A stretch of DNA of 64,000 nucleotides from an uncultured Paracoccus sp. (GTDB taxonomy: Bacteria; Pseudomonadota; Alphaproteobacteria; Rhodobacterales; Rhodobacteraceae), in contig NZ_CALMYP010000065.1 in the NCBI RefSeq assembly GCF_937873615.1, positions 33,542 to 97,541 on the forward strand, written 5' to 3'. Below are positions 48,802 through 57,676 of the stretch, piece by piece. Each line of letters opens with the position of its first letter. Position 1 is the stretch's first letter. The position numbers and the translations under genes were made by a program. Under the pieces are notes generated by a model. The model made no database searches. It was not told the origin of the DNA and saw nothing but the letters and a program-made list of their open reading frames with translations.

Positions 48802-48939
48802 TGGCGCCCCTCAGCCCTGCCCTTTCCCGTTTCCATGTCTGGCGGCAGGCGCTGCGTTCTCGCCGGCTGAACCCGCATCCGCCGCCGGCCACGCTTTCCT
48901 GACCGTCCAAAACATATTTTTCAGTTACGGAACAAAGAC

Positions 48940-49905
48940 ATGACACCTCAGGAAATGGAAAACCGCATCGTCCGCTATGGCGACCTGCAACCCTGCAAGA
49001 CCGCCTTCATCGACGCCCATACGCCGGGATCGGACCAGAAGGAAAACTTCACCATCATCGGCGGCGGGGTCAGCGAAAGCCCGGATCAGCACGTCCATAT
49101 CTCGATCCCGCACGGGTTCAATATCGGCGCCGCCGGCCAGCCGCCGAAATGCCGCAACAGCCTGCATTCGCACCGCACCGCCGAGGTCTTCTTCGTCCTC
49201 AAGGGCCGGTGGCGCTTCTTCTGGGGTCGCTGGGGCAATGCCGGCGAAGTCGTGCTGGAGGAAGGCGACATCTTCAACATCCCGACCGGCATCTTCCGCG
49301 GGTTCGAGAATATCGGCACCGATTACGGCATGATCATGGCGATCCTCGGCGGCGACGATGCCGGCGGCGGCGTGATCTGGGCGCCGCAGGTGATCGAGGA
49401 TGCCAAGGATCACGGGCTGATCCTGTCCGAGCAGGGCAAGCTCTATGACAGCAAGAAGGGCCAGTCCCTGCCCAAAGGCGTGGCACCGATGCCGCTGCTG
49501 ACGGATGCGCAGTTGAAAGCCTTCCCCGAACCCACGACCGCCGATGTCGTGCCGCATTACATCGCCCGCTATTGGGATCTGGTGGCGCTTGCCGACAGGC
49601 AACCGGCCAGGGTCATCGGCGAGAATGCGAAACTGCGCGACAAGCCGGGATTCGAGGTCGATTTCCTGACCGAGAAAACCCCCAGCGACGCAAAACAGCG
49701 CCACGATGTTCCCGCCGTGCTGATGCCGGTGCGCGGGCATTGGAAAGTGACCTGGGCCGATGGCAGCGCCACGCTCGCCCCCGGCGACACGATGAGCGTG
49801 CCGGAGGGGCTGGAATATGCCCTCGCCCCCTCAATGACCGGCGAATCCGCGCTTTATCGCACGGTCGGCACCGCCGATCCGGCCGGCCTGACCTGGAAAC
49901 CCTGA
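48940..49905 (+). CDS. Two-domain cupin protein
   Basis: A 321-residue bicupin. The first cupin (residues 60-150) has HSHRTAEVFFVLKGRW with candidate metal-binding His and Glu, then LEEGDIFNIPTGIFRGFEN. The second (residues 235-310) has VPAVLMPVRGHWKVTWADG and LAPGDTMSVPEGLEYA but lacks an obvious His pair, so it is probably the non-catalytic half. Bicupins of this type are often dioxygenases or isomerases for organic acids; no substrate can be read. It begins 138 bp after the NTF2 genes. Confidence 0.85.
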   Translation: MTPQEMENRIVRYGDLQPCKTAFIDAHTPGSDQKENFTIIGGGVSESPDQHVHISIPHGFNIGAAGQPPKCRNSLHSHRTAEVFFVLKGRWRFFWGRWGNAGEVVLEEGDIFNIPTGIFRGFENIGTDYGMIMAILGGDDAGGGVIWAPQVIEDAKDHGLILSEQGKLYDSKKGQSLPKGVAPMPLLTDAQLKAFPEPTTADVVPHYIARYWDLVALADRQPARVIGENAKLRDKPGFEVDFLTEKTPSDAKQRHDVPAVLMPVRGHWKVTWADGSATLAPGDTMSVPEGLEYALAPSMTGESALYRTVGTADPAGLTWKP

Positions 49906-49950
49906 TCCTGTCCGGGGCGCCCTTTGGCGCCCCGCTCCTCGGAGGACACC

Positions 49951-51072
49951 ATGACCATCCTGACCACCCATGTCGGCAGCCTTCCCCGCAATCAGGAGGT
50001 CGTCGATTTCATCTTCGCCCGCGAGCATGGCACGCCCTATGACGCACCCGCCTTCGATGCCGCGATGACCCGCGCCGTGTCCGAGACCGTGCGCAAGCAG
50101 GTCGAGGCCGGGGTCGATATCGTCTCGGACGGCGAGACATCGAAGATCAGCTATGCGACCTATGTGAAGGATCGCTATACAGGCTTCGACGGCGACAGCC
50201 CGAGGAACGCCCCCGCCGATCTGAAACTGTTCCCCAGCTTCCTGAAGCGCATCGCCGAATCCGGCGGCACCCCGCAATATGCCCGCCCGATGTGCGTGGG
50301 CGAGGTGAAGTCGAAGGGTCAGGGAGAACTGGACAAGGACATCGCCAATCTGAAGGCCGCGATGGCCGAACATGGGGCCGAACGCGGCTTCATGAACGCA
50401 GCCTCGCCGGGGGTGATCTCTCTGTTCCTGCAGAACGATTTTTATCCGACACGAGACGCCTATCTGGCCGCGCTCGCCGATGCGATGAAGGCGGAGTACG
50501 AGACCATCGTCGCCTCGGGTCTGGACCTGCAACTGGACTGCCCCGATCTGGCGCTGTCGCGGCATATGCTGTTCACCGACCTCAGCGACGCCGAATTCGT
50601 GAAGGTCGCGGCGAGCCATGTCGAGGCGCTGAACCATGCCCTGTCCGATATTCCGCCCGAAAAGGTGCGCATCCATATCTGCTGGGGCAATTACGAGGGC
50701 CCGCATGTCTGCGACATTCCCATGGCGCAGATGTTCGACACGCTGATGTCGGCGCGGGCGCGCTATGTGCTGTTCGAAACCTCGAACCCGCGCCACGGCC
50801 ATGAATGGGCAACCTTCCGCGACCGCCGCGCCGACATTCCCGACGACAAGGTGCTGGTACCGGGCGTGGTCGACACCACGACGAATTTCGTCGAGCACCC
50901 GGAACTGGTCGCGCAACGCCTGACCCGCTTCACCGAGATCGTCGGCCAGGACCGCGTCATTGCCGGTTCGGATTGCGGCTTCGGCACCTTCGCGGGCTTC
51001 GGCGCAGTCGATCCCGACATCGCCTATGCCAAGCTGAAGGCGATGGCCGAAGGGGCGGCGCTGGCATCGTGA
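49951..51072 (+). CDS. Cobalamin-independent methionine synthase-like protein (MetE C-domain/EaCoMT type)
   Basis: A 373-residue TIM-barrel zinc enzyme of the MetE C-terminal family. THVGSLPRNQEVVDFI is at the N-terminus, and the zinc ligands are visible as IHICWGNYEGPH (His-x-Cys) near residue 240 and GSDCGFGTFAGFG (Cys) near residue 340. Too short for full MetE (about 750 residues). Known relatives include epoxyalkane:coenzyme M transferase and small demethylating enzymes. The role here could be transfer of a thiol or methyl group. RBS GGAGGACA lies 4 bp before the ATG. Overlaps the hydrolase by 4 bp. Confidence 0.85.
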   Translation: MTILTTHVGSLPRNQEVVDFIFAREHGTPYDAPAFDAAMTRAVSETVRKQVEAGVDIVSDGETSKISYATYVKDRYTGFDGDSPRNAPADLKLFPSFLKRIAESGGTPQYARPMCVGEVKSKGQGELDKDIANLKAAMAEHGAERGFMNAASPGVISLFLQNDFYPTRDAYLAALADAMKAEYETIVASGLDLQLDCPDLALSRHMLFTDLSDAEFVKVAASHVEALNHALSDIPPEKVRIHICWGNYEGPHVCDIPMAQMFDTLMSARARYVLFETSNPRHGHEWATFRDRRADIPDDKVLVPGVVDTTTNFVEHPELVAQRLTRFTEIVGQDRVIAGSDCGFGTFAGFGAVDPDIAYAKLKAMAEGAALAS

Positions 51073-51761
51073 CACCGCTGGTCCTGCTGCCCGGAATGAT
51101 GTGCGATGGCCGCCTGTTCGGCCCGCAGATCGCCGCCTTCGGGCTGAGCCGCGCCATTCATCTGCCGCCCATCGGCGGGCATGACAGCATGGCCGCCCTG
51201 GCAGCAGAGGTGCTGGCCCATGCCCCGCCCCGTTTCGCGCTGGCTGGCCTTTCCATGGGCGGGATCCTCGCCATGGAGATCATGGCGCGGGCGCCCGAAC
51301 GCGTCGAAAGGCTGGCGCTTCTCGACACCAATCCCCGCGCCGAACTGCCCGAGGTTCAGGCCCGCCGCGCCCCCCAGATCGAGGCGGCACAACAGGGCCA
51401 CCTGCACGAGGTGATGCGCGACGAGATGAAGCCGAATTACCTGACCGAAGGGCCGGGCAAGCAGGCGGTTCTGGATCTGTGCATGGAGATGGCGATGGAC
51501 CTCGGTCCCGGTGTTTTCATCAACCAGTCCCGCGCCTTGCGCGACCGACCGGACCGGCAGGAGGTGCTGCGCGGGGTCAGCGTGCCGACGCTGGTCCTCT
51601 GCGGGCGCGAGGACCGGCTTTGCCCCATCGAACGGCACGAATTGATGCACGGGCTGATCCCCGGCTCGACACTGGAAATCATCGACGGCGCCGGGCATCT
51701 TCCGGTGCTGGAACAACCTGAAACGACTACGGCGGCACTCGCCCGCTGGCTGGAGGCATGA
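51069..51761 (+). CDS. Alpha/beta hydrolase
   Basis: A 230-residue alpha/beta hydrolase starting with GTG at 51069 (GTGA overlap with the preceding stop). The nucleophile elbow GLSMGG places the Ser at residue 62, the Asp is in GREDRLCP near residue 180 and the His in GAGHLPVLE near residue 210, so the triad looks complete. The oxyanion region is LLPGMMCDGRLF at residues 6-17. The ester or amide substrate is unknown. It is coupled to both neighbours. Confidence 0.88.
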   Translation: MTPLVLLPGMMCDGRLFGPQIAAFGLSRAIHLPPIGGHDSMAALAAEVLAHAPPRFALAGLSMGGILAMEIMARAPERVERLALLDTNPRAELPEVQARRAPQIEAAQQGHLHEVMRDEMKPNYLTEGPGKQAVLDLCMEMAMDLGPGVFINQSRALRDRPDRQEVLRGVSVPTLVLCGREDRLCPIERHELMHGLIPGSTLEIIDGAGHLPVLEQPETTTAALARWLEA

Positions 51762-52456
51762 TGGATAACGCTCTTCTCGACCTGCTGAAATCGGTCGATA
51801 CCCCGACCGTCTGCAACGCCATCGAGGTCGCGCAGGGGCGGCGCGGTTTCGACCGCTTCACCCGTGGCACGGTGATCTGCACCGAGCCCGAGGCGGGTGC
51901 GGTGGTGGGCCTCGCCCGCACCGCCAGCCTGTCGGCCATAGCACCGCCGACCGAACCGCCCGAGGTGATCCGCGCCCGGCGCATGGATTATTACCGCTAC
52001 ATGGCGACGGCACCGAAACCCGCCATCGCCGTGGTCGAGGATGTGGATTACCCCAATGCCATCGGCGCCTATTGGGGAGAGATCAACACCACCGTGCACA
52101 AGGGCTTCGGTCTTGCCGGCACCCTGACCAACGGCGTGGTGCGCGATCTGGGCGATCTGCCGAAGGGCTATCCGGTCATTGCCGGCTCGGTCGGGCCGAG
52201 CCACGGTTACGTTCATGTGAAAACCATCGGTCAGCCGGTCCGCGTCTTCGGCCTGACCGTGGCCGAGGGCGACCTGATCCATGCCGACCGCCACGGTGCC
52301 CTGGTGATCCCGCCCGAGGTGATCCCGCAATTGGCCGAAGCGATCCGCAAGCTGCTGGAAACGGAAAAGCTGGTGCTGGAACCCGCGCGCACCGAAGGCT
52401 TCGACTTCGCCGCTTTCGAGGCCGCCTGGACCGCCTTCGAGAAGGCCCGGACCTGA
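51761..52456 (+). CDS. RraA-like protein (aldolase/decarboxylase family)
   Basis: A 231-residue RraA-fold protein. The typical GTLTNGVVRDLGDLP segment near residue 125 includes the Arg-Asp pair used for metal and substrate binding in the HMG/CHA-aldolase branch; HADRHGALVIPPEV follows near residue 170. The family contains pyruvate aldolases, oxaloacetate decarboxylases and the RNase E inhibitor; the catabolic context favours an enzyme. GGAGG lies 4 bp before the ATG at 51761; another ATG at 51758 is only 1 bp from it. Confidence 0.85.
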   Translation: MDNALLDLLKSVDTPTVCNAIEVAQGRRGFDRFTRGTVICTEPEAGAVVGLARTASLSAIAPPTEPPEVIRARRMDYYRYMATAPKPAIAVVEDVDYPNAIGAYWGEINTTVHKGFGLAGTLTNGVVRDLGDLPKGYPVIAGSVGPSHGYVHVKTIGQPVRVFGLTVAEGDLIHADRHGALVIPPEVIPQLAEAIRKLLETEKLVLEPARTEGFDFAAFEAAWTAFEKART

Positions 52457-52457
52457 A

Positions 52458-52613
52458 ATGGCCGATGATGCGCAGGCCCGCTTCGATGCCGCACTGAAAC
52501 GGGCCGGGCTGGCGCTCGACCCGCGCGACAATGCGGCGGCGTTGCGGGTTTTCGTCAGCCTTGAAGCTGCCGCATCATTGCTGAAGGCAAAGGACGCCGA
52601 TGCACCCCGCTGA
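52458..52613 (+). CDS. AtzG-like (DUF4089) amidase small subunit
   Basis: A 51-residue gene read by eye between the RraA-like and amidase genes: ATG 52458, TGA 52613, product MADDAQARFDAALKRAGLAL followed by a second helix with VSLEAAASLLKAKD. Two-helix GatC-like proteins of this size accompany AtzE amidases (AtzG, DUF4089) and complete their complex. It overlaps the start of the amidase gene (52600) by 14 bp in another frame. Shorter than the usual AtzG (about 65-70 residues), so the match is by pattern only. Confidence 0.65.
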   Translation: MADDAQARFDAALKRAGLALDPRDNAAALRVFVSLEAAASLLKAKDADAPR

Positions 52614-53952
52614 CCGCCCCATCCCCGAGATCGCCGCAGCCCTGCGCCGGGGCGAATTGCGCGTGACCGAGTTGATCGAGGCGCATCTGGACCGCATCGC
52701 CGCCCGCAACCCGGCGCTGAACGCCATGGTCGGCATCGGTGCCAAAGCCGCGTTGGATGCCGCCGTGACCGCCGACCGCGAGTTACGCGAGGGCCAGGAC
52801 AAAGGCCCGCTTCACGGCATCCCCTTCGCGGTCAAGGACCTGATCGACATGGAAGGCGCTGTGAACAGCTGCGGCAGCCGCCGCTTCGCCGGACAGGTCG
52901 CCCGCCACGACGCGGCAGTCATCGCCCGCCTGCGCGCGGCGGGTGCCATCCCCATCGGACGCGCCGCCACCTATGAATTCGCCCTGACCGGCCCAAGTTT
53001 CGACGCCGCCTATCCGCCCGCCGTGAATCCATGGTCGGCGGATCACATCACCGGCGGCTCCTCCTCCGGCTCGGCCTCGGCTGTGGCGGGCGGGTTGGTG
53101 CGGCTGGCGCTCGGCACCGATACCGGCGGGTCGGTGCGCAGCCCGGCGGCCTATTGCGGGATTACCGGGTTGAAGCCGACCTGGGGGCTGGTGCCGATGC
53201 AGGGCGTGTTTCCGCTGTCGCCCAGCCTCGACCATCTCGGCGCGATGGCCGCCAGTGTGGCCGAAGCCGCGCTGATGCTGGACGCGATGGCACCGGAATG
53301 CGGTGCCTCTGCCGCGCTTGGCATGGGTCTCAAGGGGTTGCGCATCGGCTATGCCCGCGACTGGTTTGCGCATGATCCCGAGGCCGCCCCCGATCTGATC
53401 GCGGCGATGGACGATGCGGCCTCGACCCTGTCCATGCTGGGCGCGCGGATCGCCTTGATCCCGATGCCGGATTACGCCCTGGCCGAAGCCGCAGGCGCCG
53501 TGATCCTACATGCCGAGGCGCTGGAAACCCATCGCGAGGGGCTACGCGACCAGTTCGACCTCTACGGTCGCCAACCCCGCCAGAGCCTCGCGGCCGGCGC
53601 CGGTCTGACGCCCGAAGATGTCGCCCGCGCGAAGGTTGCAGGCCAGCGGATCGCCCAGGACATCGACACGGCCCTGGCCGATCACGACGCGATCATCGCC
53701 CCCACCACGCTCGCCCCCGCCCCGCCGGTTGCGGCTTTCATGGGCGAGGAAACCGTGTGGACGGCGATGCGCACGCTGCCCTTCAACCTGACCGGCCATC
53801 CGGCCCTGTCGCTGCCCATAGGTTTTTCAGGGGGGCTGCCGCTGGGGATGCAGATCGTCGGCGCGAAACACGCCGAGCCGACGATCTGCCGGATCGGCGC
53901 GGGTTTCGAAGCCGCGACCGATCATTCAGCCCAACGCCCCTATTTTGCCTGA
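52600..53952 (+). CDS. Amidase, AtzE-like
   Basis: A 450-residue amidase-signature protein. The catalytic Ser-cisSer-Lys is visible: Lys in GIPFAVKDLID near residue 80, then GGSSSGSASAVAGG near residue 150, TDTGGSVRSPAAYCG near residue 175 carrying the nucleophile Ser (GGSVR). Together with the small upstream gene it resembles AtzE/AtzG-type hydrolases that act on small N-carboxy or urea-like amides. A general amidase is the alternative. Converges with the dehydrogenase at 53940, overlapping by 13 bp. Confidence 0.88.
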   Translation: MHPADRPIPEIAAALRRGELRVTELIEAHLDRIAARNPALNAMVGIGAKAALDAAVTADRELREGQDKGPLHGIPFAVKDLIDMEGAVNSCGSRRFAGQVARHDAAVIARLRAAGAIPIGRAATYEFALTGPSFDAAYPPAVNPWSADHITGGSSSGSASAVAGGLVRLALGTDTGGSVRSPAAYCGITGLKPTWGLVPMQGVFPLSPSLDHLGAMAASVAEAALMLDAMAPECGASAALGMGLKGLRIGYARDWFAHDPEAAPDLIAAMDDAASTLSMLGARIALIPMPDYALAEAAGAVILHAEALETHREGLRDQFDLYGRQPRQSLAAGAGLTPEDVARAKVAGQRIAQDIDTALADHDAIIAPTTLAPAPPVAAFMGEETVWTAMRTLPFNLTGHPALSLPIGFSGGLPLGMQIVGAKHAEPTICRIGAGFEAATDHSAQRPYFA

Positions 53953-55220
53953 AGCCGCTCCAACCGCAGGGCGGCGGCGCGACGGTGGCCTTCCAGCCCT
54001 TCGCTGGCGCTCTGGCGCACGGCGGGCGGTGCGACCTGCTTCACCCCTTCCGGCGTCAGCCATTGATGCGTCACCACCTTCACATAGGCCCCGACCCAAA
54101 GCCCGCCGGTATAGCGCCCGGCGGCCATGGTCGGCAGCGTGTGGTTCGTGCCGGCGCATTTGTCGGAATAGACGACGCTCGCCAGCGGCCCGATGAAGAG
54201 CGAGCCGTAATTGCGCAGCTTACCCGCCGTCGCCTGCGGATCGCTGGTGTGGATTTGCAGGTGCTCGGCGGCGATCACATCGGAATAGGCTAGCATGGCG
54301 GCCTCATCGGCACAAACGGCGATCTCGCCATAGTCGCGCCAGGCCGCCCCGGCGGTTTCGGCGGTGGAGAGGGTCTGAAGCTGCGCCTCGACCTCGGCCA
54401 GAACCGCTCGGGCCAGTGCCGCATCGGTGGTGATCAGGCCGACACGGGTGCGCACGTCATGCTCGGCCTGGGCCAGCAGGTCGGTCGCCAGCATCTCGGC
54501 ATCGCCGGTTTCGTCGGCGAGGATGTAGATCTCGGAGGGGCCGGCCAGTTGGTCGATACCGACGGGGCCGAAAACCTGCCGCTTGGCCTCGTTCACGAAG
54601 GCATTGCCGGGGCCGACGATCTTGTCGACGCGCGGCACGCTCTCGGTGCCATAGGCCATGGCGGCGATGGCCTGCGCACCGCCGATGCGGAAGATGCGAT
54701 CCGCGCCCGACAGGTGACAGCCGGCAATCATCGCCTCATGCGCATTGGGCGGCAGGCAGGCGATGACCTCATCCACGCCCGCGACCTTGGCCGGCACGAT
54801 GGTCATGATCGGCGCCGAGAGAAGCGGATAACGCCCGCCCGGCACATAGCAGCCGACACGTTGCAGCGGGATGACGCGATGGCCCATATGCACCCCGGGG
54901 CGGGGCTGGAAATCGTCCAGCGTGCCGATGGTGGCGAATTGCGCCTCGGCGAAGGCACGGACATTGGCAATGGCAAACTCGGTATCCGCGCGGGTCTGCG
55001 GGTCGAGAGCGGCCACGGCGGCCTCGCGTTCCTCGGTGGAGACCTCGAACCGGTCCAGATTGGCCTTGTCGAAACGCTGCGAATACTCGCGCACGGCGGC
55101 ATCGCCCTCGGCCCGGACGCGGGCCAGAACCTGCGTGACGGTTTCAGCCACAGGCGCGTTATCCGAGGCGGCGCTTCGGGCCGGGGCTTTCAGATGGCTG
55201 ACGCCGGGAATCTGGGTCAT
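53940..55220 (-). CDS. Second histidinol dehydrogenase-like enzyme
   Basis: A 426-residue HisD-fold dehydrogenase, distinct from the 43750 product. Zinc and catalytic motifs are intact: [34 protein letters not shown] and [29 protein letters not shown] again resembles the HpsN-like branch. It may be a second alcohol-oxidising step, or true HisD for histidine; the neighbours (an XRE-cupin regulator and catabolic genes, no his operon) favour a catabolic role. Transcribed divergently from the regulator at 55370. Confidence 0.85.
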   Translation of the reverse strand: MTQIPGVSHLKAPARSAASDNAPVAETVTQVLARVRAEGDAAVREYSQRFDKANLDRFEVSTEEREAAVAALDPQTRADTEFAIANVRAFAEAQFATIGTLDDFQPRPGVHMGHRVIPLQRVGCYVPGGRYPLLSAPIMTIVPAKVAGVDEVIACLPPNAHEAMIAGCHLSGADRIFRIGGAQAIAAMAYGTESVPRVDKIVGPGNAFVNEAKRQVFGPVGIDQLAGPSEIYILADETGDAEMLATDLLAQAEHDVRTRVGLITTDAALARAVLAEVEAQLQTLSTAETAGAAWRDYGEIAVCADEAAMLAYSDVIAAEHLQIHTSDPQATAGKLRNYGSLFIGPLASVVYSDKCAGTNHTLPTMAAGRYTGGLWVGAYVKVVTHQWLTPEGVKQVAPPAVRQSASEGLEGHRRAAALRLERLQAK

Positions 55221-55294
55221 CGTGAACCTCCTTCGAATGGGTTGGCGAAAGCTTAGCGCAACGGCGGAAAACGCCTAGGAGGTTGAAGCGGTAT

Positions 55295-55310
55295 GGAAAC
55301 TATCCTTTCC
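55295..55310. promoter_or_regulatory. Inverted repeat before the XRE-cupin gene
   Basis: GGAAACTATCCTTTCC, arms GGAAA/TTTCC with six bases between. It sits in the about 150 bp between the divergent dehydrogenase and regulator starts and could be the regulator's binding site. Confidence 0.45.
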
Positions 55311-55369
55311 AACCAATACCTATCCATGCAATAGAATTTTACCGTGATTACCATCCATCGGCATATATA

Positions 55370-55915
55370 ATGGCCAAGATCGGCAAAGACCTGAAAGCCC
55401 TGCGCCAACGTCGGCAACTCAGCATGCGCGAACTCGCGATCCGCTCGGGCGTGTCGCATACGACCATTTCGATGATCGAGCGTGACGCGATCAGCCCAAG
55501 CATCGACACGTTGCAGGCGATTCTGGATGCGCTTGGCAGCCGGCTGGCGGAGTTTCTGGGTGGGTTGCGCGACGGGGGCGGCAGCCCGTTCTACCCGGCC
55601 CGCGACCTGCCAGAGATCGGCAATCCCGAAACGATTTCCTACCGCCTGATCGGGCTGAACCACCCCTATCGCAGCTTCCAGTTCCTGAAGGAAACCTATG
55701 CCCCCGGTGCCGATAGCGGCGAGGTCCTGTCCCATGTCGCGCAGGAAGCGGGCTATGTCGTTTCTGGCAGGGTCGAAGTCACCGTGGGCGGTCAAAGCCG
55801 CGAGTTGCGGGCCGGCGACGGCTATTATTTCGACAGCCGCGAACCGCATCGCTTCCGTAACACCGGGACCGGCAAGGCCGAGGTCGTCAGCGCGATTTCC
55901 CCGCCATCCTATTGA
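55370..55915 (+). CDS. XRE-family regulator with C-terminal cupin domain
   Basis: A 181-residue protein: HTH at residues 5-60 (LKALRQRRQLSMRELAIRSGV, HTTISMIERDAISPSIDTLQ), then a cupin at 100-175 (EAGYVVSGRVEVTVGGQSREL, GYYFDSREPHRFRNTG). XRE-cupin proteins typically sense a small ligand and control nearby amine, amino-acid or organic-acid catabolic genes. The start at 55370 (MAKIGKDL) fits; a frame 29 codons longer is open upstream but contains unlikely sequence. Divergent from the HisD-like gene. Confidence 0.9.
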   Translation: MAKIGKDLKALRQRRQLSMRELAIRSGVSHTTISMIERDAISPSIDTLQAILDALGSRLAEFLGGLRDGGGSPFYPARDLPEIGNPETISYRLIGLNHPYRSFQFLKETYAPGADSGEVLSHVAQEAGYVVSGRVEVTVGGQSRELRAGDGYYFDSREPHRFRNTGTGKAEVVSAISPPSY

Positions 55916-56055
55916 GTAGGGCCTTTACGCCAAGCCCGACACCGGAGGGATTCCGGCCAGCGGCGAGCAGTTTGCTTGTCACGGGCCGCAGCCAACGCCG
56001 AGGCGATGAAGCCGGCGCAACCGGCGCGGGCAAGGCCCATCTGGAAGAACCTGCC

Positions 56056-57657
56056 CTAGCGCTTGACGGTGATCCCGGCGGCCTCTCGGTCCCAGGTCGC
56101 GGCGCTCAGCCCACGTTCACGCAGGCGGAATTTCTGGATCTTGCCATTGGCGGTCTTGGGCAGTTCGGACATGAACTCGACGTAACGCGGGACCGCGAAA
56201 TAGGCCATCTTGCCCTCGCAATGGCGGATGACCTCCTCATGGGTCAGCGCGGCACCGTCATGCAGAACGATGGCGCTCATCACCTCATCTTCGGCCAGGT
56301 CCGAGGCGACCGGGAAGACCACCACCTCGGCAATGCCGGGATGGGCGGACAGAACCTGCTCGACCTCGTAGGAGGAGATGTTCTCGCCCCGTCGCCGGAT
56401 CGTGTCCTTCATGCGGTCGAGGAAGCGGTAATAGCCGTCCCCGGCGCGGACCAGCCGGTCGCCGGTATGCAGCCAGAGATTGCGCCAGGCCTCGACTGTC
56501 TTTTCCGGCATCCCGAAATAGCCGAGCGACATGGCGAAAGGTTCATCGGCACGGATCACCAGCTCTCCGGCCTCGCCATCGGGCAGCGGGTTGTCGGCCT
56601 CGTCCACGATCATGGCCTCGAACCCGTCCAGAAGCTTGCCCATCCAGCCCGGCTTGACCGTTTCCATGGTCGAGCCGATCACGGCATTGCTCTCAGTAGC
56701 CCCGTAAGCGTCCAGCAGCACCACGCCGGTGCGCCGGGTAAAGGCTTCGGCGGCGGGGGCGGGCACGCCGGGGGCAAGGGCCACGCGGATGGAATGGGCG
56801 CGCTCGTCTTCGGCCTCGGGGCGGGACAGCAGCATCGGCACCATGGCGCCGAGCACATAGGTCACGGTCGCGCCCGACCGCGCCATGGCCGGCCAGAACC
56901 CTGAGACCGAGAAACGCGGCTCGACCACCTGCCGGCAGCCATGCAGGAGCGCCTGGAAGAAGCAGTTGAGCGCATTGGTATGAAAAAGCGGCAGCGGCGT
57001 GTGCAGCACATCGCCCCGCCTGAGACCCAGCATATGCCCGGTATAGACGCCCCACCAGAAGAACTGCGCATGCGGGCAGACGACGCCCTTGGACGGTCCG
57101 GTGGTGCCCGAGGTATAAAGGATGGTCAGCGGGCTGTCGGGACGAAGCGGCGCCGGCTCGGCCTCGGTCCCTGACTGAGGCAGATGCTCGACCGCCATAC
57201 CGGGCAGGTCCGGCAGCGCGCCCCCGCCGATGACCCAGAGCCGGGCGATGTCGAGCTTGCCGAGGTCCAGCCCGTCCAGCACGTCAAGCAGCCTGTCTTC
57301 GATCACCAGCAGCTTCGCGCCGGAATTCGACAGGATGTGCTGCAACTGGAACCCGCGCGAGGCGGTGTTGATCGGCACCGAGACCGCGCCCATCCAGCCG
57401 CAACCCAGAAACAGCGGCATGAACTCGGCCCGGTTGCTGCACAGGATGGCGACACGGTCGCCGGTGGCAATACCGGCCCCCATGAGCGCACCGGCGACAC
57501 GGGCGGCGGCCTGCTGCATGTCGCGATAGCTCAGATGCAGATCGCCGCAGCTGAACAGGGGCGCATCGCCGAATTGCGCGGCGCGCGCTTCCAGCAGCTT
57601 GGGCAGCACCCGCATGGCCGGGGCAAATTCCTGCTTCAAATCCGTAATCGCATTCAT
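56056..57657 (-). CDS. AMP-dependent acyl-CoA ligase
   Basis: A 533-residue adenylating ligase with P-loop TILYTSGTTGPSKGVV near residue 175 and YGATESNAV near residue 310 (ATP-binding). The C-terminal hinge GDRLVRAGDGYYRFLDRMKDTIRRRGENISS and the catalytic Lys in TANGKIQKF near residue 515 are present. The acid substrate is not evident; the neighbours suggest an aromatic or indole-derived acid. It is the last gene of the minus-strand operon and starts 19 bp after the cyclase stop. Confidence 0.92.
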   Translation of the reverse strand: MNAITDLKQEFAPAMRVLPKLLEARAAQFGDAPLFSCGDLHLSYRDMQQAAARVAGALMGAGIATGDRVAILCSNRAEFMPLFLGCGWMGAVSVPINTASRGFQLQHILSNSGAKLLVIEDRLLDVLDGLDLGKLDIARLWVIGGGALPDLPGMAVEHLPQSGTEAEPAPLRPDSPLTILYTSGTTGPSKGVVCPHAQFFWWGVYTGHMLGLRRGDVLHTPLPLFHTNALNCFFQALLHGCRQVVEPRFSVSGFWPAMARSGATVTYVLGAMVPMLLSRPEAEDERAHSIRVALAPGVPAPAAEAFTRRTGVVLLDAYGATESNAVIGSTMETVKPGWMGKLLDGFEAMIVDEADNPLPDGEAGELVIRADEPFAMSLGYFGMPEKTVEAWRNLWLHTGDRLVRAGDGYYRFLDRMKDTIRRRGENISSYEVEQVLSAHPGIAEVVVFPVASDLAEDEVMSAIVLHDGAALTHEEVIRHCEGKMAYFAVPRYVEFMSELPKTANGKIQKFRLRERGLSAATWDREAAGITVKR

Positions 57658-57676
57658 CGCTGCCGTCCTGTTCCGT

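Noticed and set aside
48801-48902. Short frame (33 codons) after the second NTF2 gene, with its ATG overlapping the stop codon
   Set aside because: No ribosome-binding element, Pro/Arg/Ser-rich and not convincing; recorded only because the start overlaps the stop.
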